A program made the position numbers and the translations under genes. Below are positions 41,484-51,357 of a stretch of 64,000 nucleotides of DNA, piece after piece. Position 1 is the first letter of the stretch. The number at the start of each line of letters is the position of its first letter. The notes under the pieces were generated by a model that had not been told where the DNA came from, did not search any database, and saw only the letters and a program-made list of their open reading frames with translations. This DNA is from Microbacterium sp. Root553. GTDB taxonomy: Bacteria; Actinomycetota; Actinomycetes; Actinomycetales; Microbacteriaceae. The stretch lies in the NCBI RefSeq assembly GCF_001426995.1, contig NZ_LMFY01000001.1, forward strand, positions 1,578,470 to 1,642,469, in the 5' to 3' direction.

Positions 41484-44411
41484 ATGTCGATTGAGGAGCT
41501 GTCGTTCCAGATGGCCGCACCCCCTGAGGGCGCGCTGCCCGACGTGCGCTGGTGGCTTGCCGGTGGATCTCACACGGATGAAACTCTGCGACGTGAGGTC
41601 GCCGATATGCGACTCGCCGGTTTCGGTGGGGTCGAGTTCCTGGCGATGGAGGAGGAAGGCGTCGATGATGCCCGCTACGGCTGGGGCTCTGAAGAGTGGG
41701 CGCACAGTTCGCAGCTCGTGGTTGACGCCGCGAATGAACACGGCATGTCCGTCTCATTCACCTCGGGAACGAATTGGGCCCATGCCAATCTGCCCGACCT
41801 CGACCCGTCCGATACGGCGACATCGCAGGAACTGAACGCGTCGGTAGAACTCCTCGACGGCGTGAGTCGACGCGGGCCGCTCCGGCGAGCGAAGTACGTC
41901 GACGGACCGGACGCTCACAAGGAACCGTCGTCGCAGACGCTCGTGGCCGTGGTGGCGGCTCGCGTGTCGGGACGCACCGATCGAGGGTGGTCCCTCGATC
42001 TCGATTCGATCGTCGATCTCACCGCCGATGCGGGTGACGGGGCGCTCACCTGGACGCCGCCTGCCGGAGAATGGGCGCTCTTCTCCTTTTGGATGCATGG
42101 AACCGGGCAGACCGCCGAGCCCTCGGTGACCGTGAACCGGGCCGTGAACTACGTGGATCCGGATGGCTTCGAGGCGGTCATGCAGTACTGGGACCGGGAG
42201 GTGCTCACCCCCGCGATGCGCGAGTCCTTGGCGGGCAACCGTCACCCGCAGATGTACATGGACTCTCTCGAGCTGCGGACCTACGGGTGGGGTGGTCTGC
42301 TGTGGGGCCACTCTTTCGTCGAGGAGTTCCGCGTCCGTCGCGGCTATGACGTGCGTCCTTGGCTGCCGTTCCTCGTGCGAACGAATTCGCTCATGGCGGT
42401 GCACACGCAGCCTCGCAACGAGCCGACGGTGCCCGCGGTGCAGGTCGAGAAGGTACGGCATGACTACGCGGAGACACTCACCGACCTCTACATCGAGAAT
42501 GTCCTGCGGCCGTTCCGCGCATTCCTGCACGCACGCGGCATTGGGCTGCGGGCCGAGATCTCCTACGGAGCGCCCTACGAGCTGACGCGCCCGGGGCCTG
42601 AGGTCGACGGGGTCGAGACCGAGTCCTTGGAGTTCGGTTCGCAGATCGACGGATACCGCCTGCTGTCTGCGCCGGCGCACCTGTTCGGTCGCGTGTTCTC
42701 CTCTGAAACCGGGGCGACGCCGAAGAACCATGTGCTGGATCACCGTTTCTACGACCAGATCATCGCCACGCAGCTCGCCGCCGGGGTGACCCGGACTGTG
42801 ATGCACGGGTGGGCGAGCCCGGCCGGCCCTGCCGATCACACGCAGTGGCCGGGACACGAAGGGATGTGGCCGGCCTTCTCCGAGCGCTTCGACACGCGCC
42901 AGCCTTCCACTGAATTCTCGGCCCTGTGGGCGCAGGCCCTTTCGCGCGTGCAACACGTCCTGGGCCGCGGAAGGCCGCGAGTCGATGTCGGCATCGTCCG
43001 CACGGGGCACTACACCGACAACTTCGTGGGCCTGAGCTTCATGAAGGACGGGCTTCCTGCCGACGTCGAAGAGGCCTACGGGCGGATGGGGATGCGAGAT
43101 CGCGTCAACTTCTGGTGGCAGGACATGGCGCTGCAGGATGCCGGCTGGACCTACGAGTTCCTGGATGGTGCTCTGCTCACGCATCCGGATGTGCACGCCG
43201 ACGGCGTGAGTGTTCAGGAGTCGGGGCCAGGCTACCGGGCGCTGATCGTCTTCCAGGAGACTTTAGCGGTCGAGCCCGCGAAGGAACTGCTCCGTCTGGC
43301 CGAAGCGGGATTGCCTATCGTCTTCGTGGACGGAGCGCGGGAGCTGGTCTGCTTGACGCGGGACGAGTTCCGCGGTCATCTTGCCGCAGCCGTGCGAACC
43401 CCTGGTCTGGATGGGCGGGATGGCGAGTTGGCCGCCACCGTCACGCGCATCAAATCGCTCCCGAACGTGCGGGTCGCCGCCGAGCCGTCTCGCACGCTCC
43501 CTCTCCTGCGCGAACTCGGCGTCGAATCGCAGACCGAGATCGTTGCCGGAACACCGACCTTCCTCACTCGCATCCGCGAGGAGGGGAACCTCTTGCACCT
43601 GTACGTCTACAACTATCGCTACCTGGAAACCCACGACTCCGCGGTGACCGTCCGTGTTCCCGCTGAAGGAGATGTCTTCCGCCACGATCTCTGGCAGGGC
43701 ACGCTGCGCGGCTGGGGCAATGCCCGCTCCGAAAACGGCTCTACGGACGTGACCGTCACGCTCGCGCCTGGTGAGTCGGCGCTGTTCACGATCGACCGGA
43801 GTGCTCCGGGGCAGGTCATCGCTCGACCCGAGGAGGCAGTCGAGCTGGCAGTCATCACGCGGTGGAGGATCCGGGTGGAGAGCTGGGACGCCGGATCAGG
43901 GGAGACTCTCACAGAGGATCGGGGCCTCGGCTACCGGACCCACGAGTTCCGGCCGACGACCGCGGTCGAGGTGATCGAGTGTGGCGTCAGCAGTCTCGCC
44001 CCTTGGCATTCGCTGCCAGAGGTGGGCCCGGAGGTTTCCGGTGTAGGCCAGTACGACGCGACGTTCGCTGTCGATGAGAGTCGGGACGAGGCGGGGCGGA
44101 TTCTGCTCGATCTCGGATCGACTTGCGGCGGGCTGGGTTCGGTGTCCGTCAACGGGGGCCCGCGCCGAGGCTTCGACACCTCCCGCCCGATCGTCGACAT
44201 CACTGATGATGTGCGCGCGGGGCCGAACTCCGTCGTCGTGCGCGTCAGCAGCTCGTTGAACAATCGACTCCTCGCGCGTGGCTACTACGATGGGATCCCG
44301 GACCGGCCGGCGATGAGGGTGGGCGTCGAGAGGTCTGTTCCCACATCGGTGAGACCATACGGTCTGATCGGCCCGGTGCGAGTGATGGCGGAGAAACCAT
44401 CCCTACGCTGA
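41484..44411 (+). CDS. Glycoside hydrolase, GH106 (alpha-L-rhamnosidase)-like
   Basis: 975 residues without signal peptide, hence cytoplasmic. The start (PPEGALPDVRWWLAGGSHTD then MRLAGFGGVEFLAM) is the characteristic TIM-barrel entry of GH106 alpha-L-rhamnosidases. A long catalytic part contains GLRAEISYGAPYELTRPGPE and VFSSETGATPKNHVLDHRFY, followed by beta-sandwich domains up to the C-terminus (RRGFDTSRPIVDITDDVRAG). The ATG at 41484 has GGAG close upstream. It is divergent from an importer and followed by a MarR gene 26 nt later, forming a small glycoside-use locus. Rhamnosidase activity is inferred from family only. Confidence 0.75.
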   Translation: MSIEELSFQMAAPPEGALPDVRWWLAGGSHTDETLRREVADMRLAGFGGVEFLAMEEEGVDDARYGWGSEEWAHSSQLVVDAANEHGMSVSFTSGTNWAHANLPDLDPSDTATSQELNASVELLDGVSRRGPLRRAKYVDGPDAHKEPSSQTLVAVVAARVSGRTDRGWSLDLDSIVDLTADAGDGALTWTPPAGEWALFSFWMHGTGQTAEPSVTVNRAVNYVDPDGFEAVMQYWDREVLTPAMRESLAGNRHPQMYMDSLELRTYGWGGLLWGHSFVEEFRVRRGYDVRPWLPFLVRTNSLMAVHTQPRNEPTVPAVQVEKVRHDYAETLTDLYIENVLRPFRAFLHARGIGLRAEISYGAPYELTRPGPEVDGVETESLEFGSQIDGYRLLSAPAHLFGRVFSSETGATPKNHVLDHRFYDQIIATQLAAGVTRTVMHGWASPAGPADHTQWPGHEGMWPAFSERFDTRQPSTEFSALWAQALSRVQHVLGRGRPRVDVGIVRTGHYTDNFVGLSFMKDGLPADVEEAYGRMGMRDRVNFWWQDMALQDAGWTYEFLDGALLTHPDVHADGVSVQESGPGYRALIVFQETLAVEPAKELLRLAEAGLPIVFVDGARELVCLTRDEFRGHLAAAVRTPGLDGRDGELAATVTRIKSLPNVRVAAEPSRTLPLLRELGVESQTEIVAGTPTFLTRIREEGNLLHLYVYNYRYLETHDSAVTVRVPAEGDVFRHDLWQGTLRGWGNARSENGSTDVTVTLAPGESALFTIDRSAPGQVIARPEEAVELAVITRWRIRVESWDAGSGETLTEDRGLGYRTHEFRPTTAVEVIECGVSSLAPWHSLPEVGPEVSGVGQYDATFAVDESRDEAGRILLDLGSTCGGLGSVSVNGGPRRGFDTSRPIVDITDDVRAGPNSVVVRVSSSLNNRLLARGYYDGIPDRPAMRVGVERSVPTSVRPYGLIGPVRVMAEKPSLR

Positions 44412-44437
44412 CTCGATAGGAAGGGAAGCGCGCCCAG

Positions 44438-44950
44438 ATGAGCACGTCGTCCGTCCCGCCTCCCGGTGACCAGGTCTACGCCGGTCTGCAGCGCACGGAT
44501 CTTCGTCGATCCATGAGTCGTTTTGTCGACTGGGCGACAGACATCAGGCTGCGGCGGCAGATCATGAAGGACTGCAGCTTCCCCTCGGACAACCTCATCG
44601 AGTTCCTCGTGGTGAACCATCTCGCCTTCAACGGGCCGATGCGGCCCGTCGACCTGGCGAACGCGCTCAGTCAGAGCAAGACGAACATCAGCAAGGTGCT
44701 CAAGCGTGTGGAGGAGATCGGTCTTATCGATCGCCGGTCCACTGACGACGACGGGCGCGGGGTGCTGGTCGTACTCACAGCGCACGGTGCGCAGGTCGGA
44801 GCGCGCATCGTCGCGCGAGTGGGCCACGATATCGATTCCGTGTTCGAGCTTTGGGACGAAGAAGACGTGGAGACGCTGCAGCGCCTGATGGCACGTCTGG
44901 TGAGCGACCTCGATGCGGCGAGCATCGTGCGTGGGCGCATCGCACGCTGA
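44438..44950 (+). CDS. MarR-family transcriptional regulator
   Basis: 170 residues. The winged helix-turn-helix spans RPVDLANALSQSKTNISKVL to RRSTDDDGRGVLVVLTAHG, as in MarR proteins. It follows the GH106-like gene by 26 nt with AGGAAGGGAAG as ribosome site, so it is probably co-transcribed. It may regulate the divergent MFS/GH106 promoter region in response to an aglycone or sugar; inference. Confidence 0.87.
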   Translation: MSTSSVPPPGDQVYAGLQRTDLRRSMSRFVDWATDIRLRRQIMKDCSFPSDNLIEFLVVNHLAFNGPMRPVDLANALSQSKTNISKVLKRVEEIGLIDRRSTDDDGRGVLVVLTAHGAQVGARIVARVGHDIDSVFELWDEEDVETLQRLMARLVSDLDAASIVRGRIAR

Positions 44951-45055
44951 GGCGGCCGCCTCGGGAGTCATTGTGGCGGCCGTGGGCTATGCCGACGTGC
45001 ATCCGTGAGTCGATGTGCACACACATCGGTTCATTCCGCGGCGATCGCCGTACTA

Positions 45056-46081
45056 CTACGTCGTTTCTCCACGAACGAGCTCCAGCACACGACGGAGGTC
45101 GAGCTCGTCTTGCGGGTCGTCCGCATCGGCACGGCGCGTAGACAGGGTGGCCAGGTCCTGCACGAGCGCATCCATGAGCAGAGGCTGATCGATGGCCACC
45201 GTGCTGAGCCGCGGGCTGACGAGTTGGCCGACAGCCGTCCCGTCGACGCCGATGACGGCGACATCTTCGGGGACCCGCAGCCCGAGCCCGCGACTCGCGG
45301 CGACGACCGCGATCGCCACGTCGTCGTTGTAGGCGCAGATGCCGAGAGGAGCAGCGCCTGCCTGCTCGCGTACCTCTTTCAGTGACTTCGTGGCGCCCTG
45401 GAGGTCGAGCGGGATGCGCGGGGTGAGTGGCGCGTCAAGACCGCGCTCCTGTGCTTCGCGTCGGATGCCCTCGAGACGCGGAGGCCCGAACGGGTCCAAG
45501 CGCTTGTCCTCGAGCGCCGCGTAGACCAGGCGACGAGGGCCGTTCCGGAGCAGCTCGCGCACCTGAAGCCGCCCGATCTCGATGTCGATCGGATCGGGAT
45601 CGGCGTCGGCGCCTTCGGCGACGTACGCACGTCGGGGGACGACGAAAGTCCCGGATGCCTCGATCCGCTCGCGCTGCTGCGGGGTGAATACGCCCATGTC
45701 GACGACGGCCGCTGGCCGCAGATCGAGTACGGAGGTGAGAGTCGTCTCATCCTCCATCCTGGCGAATCGCACGACGACGCTCATGCCGGCGGTCGCACTG
45801 GTGCCCGTGATTCGATCGACGGAGTCCTGCAGGTGAGACCCGAAGGTCGCGTGGGGGACGACGACCACGACGATGTCGCTGAGGCCGGTGACGAGAGCAC
45901 GCCCCGCCCGTGACGGGCGGTAGTTCAGAGCTTCCGCGGCGGCCCGTACCCGGTCGCGGGTCTCTGCGGGGAACCGCTCGTCTCCGTTGAGGATCTGACT
46001 CACGGTCGAACGGGACACTCCGGCACTCGCGGCCACGTCTTTGCTCGTGGCTCGTCGAGCAGGCCGTGCGTCCGCCGTCAT
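45056..46081 (-). CDS. LacI-family transcriptional regulator
   Basis: 341 residues. The helix-turn-helix is SKDVAASAGVSRSTVSQILN and the hinge AGRALVTGLS. The sensor domain ends VAVIGVDGTAVGQLVSPRLS. I start at the ATG at 46081 (MTADARPARRATSK). Upstream in-frame starts would translate the operator region. It is divergent from the GPH-type symporter operon, whose promoter holds several CGTGTCA/TGACACG dyads, so it is very likely the repressor of 46207-51163. Confidence 0.87.
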   Translation of the reverse strand: MTADARPARRATSKDVAASAGVSRSTVSQILNGDERFPAETRDRVRAAAEALNYRPSRAGRALVTGLSDIVVVVVPHATFGSHLQDSVDRITGTSATAGMSVVVRFARMEDETTLTSVLDLRPAAVVDMGVFTPQQRERIEASGTFVVPRRAYVAEGADADPDPIDIEIGRLQVRELLRNGPRRLVYAALEDKRLDPFGPPRLEGIRREAQERGLDAPLTPRIPLDLQGATKSLKEVREQAGAAPLGICAYNDDVAIAVVAASRGLGLRVPEDVAVIGVDGTAVGQLVSPRLSTVAIDQPLLMDALVQDLATLSTRRADADDPQDELDLRRVLELVRGETT

Positions 46082-46104
46082 GACCCCAGTCTCGCACATC
46101 GCTA

Positions 46105-46163
46105 TTGACACGTGACACTTTGGCAATCTACCGTGGTGACGCGTGTCACTGACACGTGACACC
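46105..46163. promoter_or_regulatory. Operator array between LacI gene and glycoside operon
   Basis: CGTGTCA-C-TGACACG (46142-46156) is a perfect 15-nt dyad. TGACACGTGACA occurs at 46106-46117 and again at 46150-46161. TTGACA (46105-46110) can act as a -35 with TACCGT 18 nt later as -10 for the plus-strand operon, so the sites straddle the promoter. Likely LacI-family operators. Confidence 0.6.
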
Positions 46164-46206
46164 ACCGGTCACCGTGACCGGTCCCATTCATGACGAAGGA
46201 GTCAGC

Positions 46207-47697
46207 ATGGCGAAGGATTCGACCCGGACCTCGGCGGAGCAACAGCGCGCCGCCGTAGCTGCGAGCGCAGAGGAATCGGTGACGGCATCACTCGCCGCCG
46301 TCGCGGTCGGCGAGACGATCGGCGACCCGAGCGGTCAGAAGCTGAAGGTCCGTGAACGGCTCGCGTACGGCGTCGGAGACATCGGCGGCAACCTGATCTT
46401 CGCGCCGATCTCCGCATTCCTGCTCTTCTACTTCACCGACACGGTCGGGATCGGCGCAGCGATCGCCGGAACCCTGCTGCTCTTCGGTCGCGTGCTCGAC
46501 GGCACGATGGATCTCATCCTCGGCACGTTCATCGACCGCACCTCCACTCGCTGGGGGAAGGCGCGCCCCTGGATCCTGTTCTCGACTCCGGTCGTGGTGA
46601 TCTCGTTCATCCTGCTCTTCAACGTGCCCGCAGGGCTCGGCGAGGGGGCCAAGGAGTTCTATGCCTTCGCCATGTACTTCCTCTGCCTCGGCGTCGGCTT
46701 CGTCGGGTCGAACCTGGCGTACCACACGCTGCTCTCGGTGATCACGAGCAACTCGAAGATGCGGGTCTCCCTCACTGTGATCCGCACGTTCTTCGCCCTG
46801 GTCACCACGCTGGTCGTGAACTTCGTCACGATCCCGGTCGTCACCGCGAACGGCGGGGGCCAGGCCGGCTGGACCATGATCTCGGTCGTCTACGGCATCA
46901 TCGCGGCCGTCACGTTCCTCATCGTGTTCTTCGGCACCAAGGAGAGAGTCAAGTCGACGATGAAGCAGGATGACGGGAACAAGCTCCCGCTCGGAAAGTC
47001 CCTGCGCATCCTCTTCGGCAACCCCTACTTCTTCCTCGCGTTCGGCTTCTTCCTGCTCAACTTCCTGCTCTCGGGCACGGCGGGGGTCGGCATCTACTTC
47101 GCCAAGGACGTTCTCGGCGACCCGAACATCTACAGCTTCCTCGGGCTCGTCCAGCTCCTCCCCCTGATCATCGGCCTGTGGTTCATGCCCGCGCTCATCG
47201 CTCGCTTCGGCAAGCGCACGCTCATCCTGGTCGGCGTCATCGTCACGGTCGTGGGCATCCTCATCTCGCTCATCGACCCGAGCAACCTCACCCTCGTGAT
47301 CGCCGGCGGACTCGTCCGCTCCATCGGAGGCATACCCGCCGCGGCCGGTCTCTTCGCCCTCGTCGCCGACGTGGTCGACTACGGCGAGTGGAAGAGCGGC
47401 TACCGACTCGACGGCATGACGTACGCCGCCGCGACCGCCGGGCAGAACTTCGGCGCGGGACTCGGCGTCGCCCTCGTCGGCTGGCTGCTGGCGGCAGGCA
47501 GCTACGACGGCCAGGCGGCGACCCAGCCGGCGAGCGCGGTCAGCATGGAGATCTTCCTCTACCTCTGGCTTCCGCTCATCGTCACGGTGCTCATGGGCGT
47601 GATCATCTGGTTCCTCAACATCGACAAGAACCTCTCCCGGATCCAGCGCGACCTCGCCGCCAGACGGGTTGCGGCGGAATCCGCGTCGAACGACTGA
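46207..47697 (+). CDS. GPH-family glycoside-pentoside-hexuronide:cation symporter (MFS)
   Basis: 496 residues, 12 hydrophobic segments. The N-terminal motif RLAYGVGDIGGNLIFAPISA, followed by FYFTDTVGIGAA and RVLDGTMDLILGTFIDRTST, is diagnostic of the MelB/XynB/YicJ group, which imports glycosides with Na+ or H+. An unusual 40-residue hydrophilic leader (AKDSTRTSAEQQRAAVAASA) precedes the first segment. The ATG at 46207 has AAGGAG 6 nt upstream. First gene of the operon with a Gfo/Idh/MocA protein and a GH2 enzyme, supplying their substrate. Confidence 0.9.
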   Translation: MAKDSTRTSAEQQRAAVAASAEESVTASLAAVAVGETIGDPSGQKLKVRERLAYGVGDIGGNLIFAPISAFLLFYFTDTVGIGAAIAGTLLLFGRVLDGTMDLILGTFIDRTSTRWGKARPWILFSTPVVVISFILLFNVPAGLGEGAKEFYAFAMYFLCLGVGFVGSNLAYHTLLSVITSNSKMRVSLTVIRTFFALVTTLVVNFVTIPVVTANGGGQAGWTMISVVYGIIAAVTFLIVFFGTKERVKSTMKQDDGNKLPLGKSLRILFGNPYFFLAFGFFLLNFLLSGTAGVGIYFAKDVLGDPNIYSFLGLVQLLPLIIGLWFMPALIARFGKRTLILVGVIVTVVGILISLIDPSNLTLVIAGGLVRSIGGIPAAAGLFALVADVVDYGEWKSGYRLDGMTYAAATAGQNFGAGLGVALVGWLLAAGSYDGQAATQPASAVSMEIFLYLWLPLIVTVLMGVIIWFLNIDKNLSRIQRDLAARRVAAESASND

Positions 47698-47702
47698 GCG
47701 CT

Positions 47703-48719
47703 GTGACCACGCACGACACAGAGGTGAACTGGGGGGTCGTCGGCACCGGCTTCATCTCCCAGTCCATCGCGGACGACCTCCACCTCACCCCGGGAGCACG
47801 CCGCCGGGCGGTGTGCTCCCGGAACCCGGACCGGGCCCGCGCGTTCGCGGCGGACAACGGATTCGCTGTCGCCCACGGCAGCGTGTCCGCGCTGCTCGAC
47901 GACCCGACGGTCGACGCGGTCTACATCGCCACCCCGCACTCCACGCACGCGGCGATCGCGATCGCTGCTCTGGAGGCGGGCAAGCACGTGCTCATCGAAA
48001 AGCCGATGGCGGTGAGCGCGGAACAGGGTCGGCAGATCGCGAGTGCTGCGGCAGCGAGCGGGCGGTTCGCGATGGAGGCCATGTGGATGCGGTTCAATCC
48101 CGCATACCGCGACCTGATCGTGGCCGCGCGCGAAGGGGCGATCGGCGAGGTCAGGAGCGTGCGCGCCTCGTTCGGGCTGCCGTTCGGGCGGGCCGATTCC
48201 TCCCGCTGGACCCCGGAGCGCGCCAGCAGCACGCTGCTCGACCAGGGCATCTATCCGATCACCCTCGCGCTCGATGTGCTCGGACGGCCCGCGCGGATAC
48301 ACGCCACCGGTCGCGTCAGGGACGACGGCGTCGACCTCACCGCGCACGCCACCTTCGAGTACGACGATGGGCGATTCGCGCAGCTGAGCGCATCGATGAT
48401 CGAGTACATCGAGCCGACGGCATCCGTCAGCGGATCCGACGGGTGGATGTCGGTGCCTGCGCCGTTCTGGGCCGCGGATGAATTCACCACGCAGGCAGGA
48501 CCGATCGCCCGTGCCCTGACCGAGCGGCGCCGGACCCACCACGACCGCCGAGGCAACGGGTATGTGCCGATGCTCGAAGCGGTCACCGTCGCGATCGCCG
48601 CGCACCGGACTGAACACCCCACCCACCCCCTCGCAGACAGCATCGCCGCCCTCGAGGTGCTCGACGCCGTCCGCGAATCCCTGAGCAGCCCCACCGCACG
48701 ACCGAAGGAGACCCGATGA
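47703..48719 (+). CDS. Gfo/Idh/MocA-family oxidoreductase
   Basis: 338 residues. The N-terminal Rossmann fold starts NWGVVGTGFISQSIADDL and the EKP motif is at 99-101 (LIEKPMAVSAEQ). MWMRFNPAYRDLIVAAREGA and DQGIYPITLALDVLG are in the C-terminal domain, as in trans-1,2-dihydrobenzenediol dehydrogenase-like members. GTG start 5 nt after the symporter stop; the end overlaps the GH2 start (ATGA). It probably oxidises the sugar released from or bound in the imported glycoside. Confidence 0.88.
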   Translation: MTTHDTEVNWGVVGTGFISQSIADDLHLTPGARRRAVCSRNPDRARAFAADNGFAVAHGSVSALLDDPTVDAVYIATPHSTHAAIAIAALEAGKHVLIEKPMAVSAEQGRQIASAAAASGRFAMEAMWMRFNPAYRDLIVAAREGAIGEVRSVRASFGLPFGRADSSRWTPERASSTLLDQGIYPITLALDVLGRPARIHATGRVRDDGVDLTAHATFEYDDGRFAQLSASMIEYIEPTASVSGSDGWMSVPAPFWAADEFTTQAGPIARALTERRRTHHDRRGNGYVPMLEAVTVAIAAHRTEHPTHPLADSIAALEVLDAVRESLSSPTARPKETR

Positions 48720-51163
48720 AGCGCACGGCATTCAACGATGGCTGGCAGTTCCGACCGAAGCAGAACCCGTTCGCCGAGCTCGGCGGCGTCAGCATCCCGT
48801 ACGCCGACGTCACCCTCCCGCATGATGCGCTGATCCACGAGCAGCGCGATCCCAACGGAGAAGGCGCCGTCGCCTACTTCCCCGGCGGCGCGTATCAGTA
48901 CCGCAGGACGTTCACCCCTCTGGCCGACCTCGCCGGCCAGAGAATCGTCCTCGAGTTCGAGGGCGTCTACCGCGACGCGACCGTGCACATCAACGGCGCC
49001 TTCGCAGGTCAGCGTCCATACGGCTACTCGGGGTTCACCATCGACGCCGACAGGTTCCTCCGCCCCGGGGAGGAGAACCTCATCGAGGTCGAATCACGGC
49101 ACGGGGGAGACTCCCGGTGGTACACCGGAGCAGGCATCTACCGCGACGTCTGGCTGCACGTCGGACCGGCCGTCCACATCCCGGTCGACGGAGTCCGGGT
49201 CAGCGCGGCCGACATCGAACCGGATGGTGCCGTGGTGGAGGTCGACGTGGTCGTGGCGAGCACGAGCAATCGTCTCGAGACGGTCGACGTGGCCGTCGCC
49301 CTCACCGACACCGCAGGAGCAACCGTGGCACGCGGCACCGTCCCGGTGACCGTCGACGCGAACGGACGGTCCCGCAGTCGGCAGCGGCTCTACGTCCGCT
49401 CACCGCAGCTGTGGAGCGCTGAGAACCCCACTCTCTACTCCGCGGCGGTGGAGTTGACCGTCGCCGGAGCGACCATCGACGACGCGTCGGCGGTCTTCGG
49501 CATCCGCACGCTGCAGGTCGACCCCGTGCATGGACTGCGCGTGAACGGTGAGGTCGTGAAGCTCCGTGGTGCCTGCGTCCACCATGACAACGGGATCCTC
49601 GGGGCGGCGACGTTCGCCGACGCCGAGGAACGCCGGGTGCGTCTGCTCAAAGACGCCGGATTCAATGCGATCCGCTCCTCGCACAACCCGATGAGCGTCG
49701 CCATGCTCGAGGCGTGCGACCGGTTGGGCGTGTACGTGATGGACGAGACCTTCGACATGTGGACCTCGAACAAGATGCCCCACGACTACTCGCTCCACTT
49801 CACGGAGTGGTGGGAGCGCGACGTCGAAGCGATGGTGACGAAGGACTTCAACCATCCGTCCGTGATCGTGTACTCGATCGGCAACGAGATTCCCGAGACC
49901 GGCTCGCCTGCCGGCGGGATCATGGGCCGAGCGCTCGCCGAGAAGGTGCGCGTACTCGACCCGACGCGGTACGTCACGAATGCGGTGAACGGGATGCTCG
50001 CCGTGATGGACGACATCAAGAAGCTGGCCGCGCAGCACGGGCAGGGCGACGGCGACGCCGCGGGGATCAACACGCTCATGGCCGGCCCGGGGGAGTTCAT
50101 GAACCAGATCGGCATGTCCCCGATGGTCACGGAAAAGACCGCCGAGTCCTTCGGCGTGCTCGACATCGCCGGTATGAACTACCTCGACGGCCGTTACGTG
50201 ATGGACAAGGAGCTGTTTCCCCACCGCGTGATCGTCGGTACCGAGACGTTCCCCACGCGCATCGACCACAACTGGGCCCTCGTCACCGAGAACGCGCACG
50301 TCATCGGCGACTTCACCTGGACCGGCTTCGACTATCTCGGAGAGGTGGGGATCGGCCGTGCCCACCACCTCTCAGAAGGCGAGACGCCGAGCCTCAGCGG
50401 GCCGTACCCCTGGATCGCCGCCTGGTGCGGCGACCTGGACCTGATCGGCGGCCGCCGCCCGGCCTCGTTCTATCGGGAGATCGTCTTCGGGCTCCGCAAG
50501 AGCCCCTACATCGCCGTGTCCCGGCCCGGTCATGAGGACGCGACGTTCTACGCGGGGCCCTGGACCTGGAGCGACAGCATCGGCAGCTGGACCTGGACCG
50601 GCCACGAGGGAACACCGCTCGCAGTCGAGGTCTACAGCGATGCGGAGGAGGTCGAGCTCGCTCTCGACGGAGACGTGATCGGCACGGTCGCCGCAGGTGC
50701 CGACAACCGTTTCACGGCAGAGTTCACCGTCGCCTACCGCCCGGGTGAGCTGACCGCCACGGCGATTCGCCAGGGCGCGCGCGCCGAGACGTTCTCTCTC
50801 TCCAGCGCCGGCGATGCCAGCCGCCTCGAGACGAGGGTGGAGGACGGTCCGTCGGGAGAACTGGTCTTCATCGAGATCGCTGTCGTCGACGCGGACGGAC
50901 GGGTCAACACCGGCGCAGACCGGCTCATCGAGGTTCGCGTCGACGGCGACGCCGTGCTCGCGGCAGTGGGAAGCGGGGATCCGGCTCCGACGCATGGCTA
51001 CGACGGACCCGAGCATCAGACGTTCGACGGATTGGCGCTGGCCGTCGTCCGACGCACCGGTCACGGGGCGGCGAGTGTGACGGCCTCCGCGGGCGACATG
51101 ATCGCGGCAGTGACCGTCGTACTCGATGAAGTGGATCCTCTGCGCGCCGCGGGCAGGTCGTGA
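48716..51163 (+). CDS. Glycoside hydrolase family 2 protein (beta-galactosidase/beta-glucuronidase-like)
   Basis: 815 residues, no signal peptide, so intracellular. Domain order is the GH2 sugar-binding sandwich (FNDGWQFRPKQNPFAELGGV to GGDSRWYTGAGIYRDVWLHV), an immunoglobulin-like domain, the TIM barrel from about residue 275, and a C-terminal DUF4982/Ig-like part. The acid/base is Glu391 (YSIGNEIPE) and the nucleophile Glu510 (VGTETFP). RGACVHHDNGILGAA and IRSSHNPMSVAML are conserved barrel motifs. It overlaps the oxidoreductase stop. Sugar specificity cannot be read. Confidence 0.9.
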   Translation: MKRTAFNDGWQFRPKQNPFAELGGVSIPYADVTLPHDALIHEQRDPNGEGAVAYFPGGAYQYRRTFTPLADLAGQRIVLEFEGVYRDATVHINGAFAGQRPYGYSGFTIDADRFLRPGEENLIEVESRHGGDSRWYTGAGIYRDVWLHVGPAVHIPVDGVRVSAADIEPDGAVVEVDVVVASTSNRLETVDVAVALTDTAGATVARGTVPVTVDANGRSRSRQRLYVRSPQLWSAENPTLYSAAVELTVAGATIDDASAVFGIRTLQVDPVHGLRVNGEVVKLRGACVHHDNGILGAATFADAEERRVRLLKDAGFNAIRSSHNPMSVAMLEACDRLGVYVMDETFDMWTSNKMPHDYSLHFTEWWERDVEAMVTKDFNHPSVIVYSIGNEIPETGSPAGGIMGRALAEKVRVLDPTRYVTNAVNGMLAVMDDIKKLAAQHGQGDGDAAGINTLMAGPGEFMNQIGMSPMVTEKTAESFGVLDIAGMNYLDGRYVMDKELFPHRVIVGTETFPTRIDHNWALVTENAHVIGDFTWTGFDYLGEVGIGRAHHLSEGETPSLSGPYPWIAAWCGDLDLIGGRRPASFYREIVFGLRKSPYIAVSRPGHEDATFYAGPWTWSDSIGSWTWTGHEGTPLAVEVYSDAEEVELALDGDVIGTVAAGADNRFTAEFTVAYRPGELTATAIRQGARAETFSLSSAGDASRLETRVEDGPSGELVFIEIAVVDADGRVNTGADRLIEVRVDGDAVLAAVGSGDPAPTHGYDGPEHQTFDGLALAVVRRTGHGAASVTASAGDMIAAVTVVLDEVDPLRAAGRS

Positions 51164-51189
51164 GACCGAGTCGCCCTCGGCAGTGAGGA

Positions 51190-51215
51190 ACCGCGCGCCT
51201 GCGCAGGCGCGCGGT
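51190..51215 (+). terminator. GC-rich perfect palindrome after the GH2 gene
   Basis: ACCGCGCGCCTGC followed directly by its complement, 26 nt in all, 27 nt past the stop. Likely terminator of the 46207-51163 operon. Confidence 0.65.
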
Positions 51216-51357
51216 CCCGGAGCCGCCCGTGAACGAAGCCGTCGAGGAGGCCGCGATCTCAACTTTTGAGATGCTCCCGTGGAACGCGTACCCCGATACG
51301 CCAACCTCCTACCGCTGGACGAGAGTCGTCCGCGGGGCAGCGGCACGCGCGTGCGCG

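Noticed and set aside
44951..45055. Extra small gene after the MarR gene
   Set aside because: No start with ribosome site and no open frame that is not a shadow of the flanking genes.
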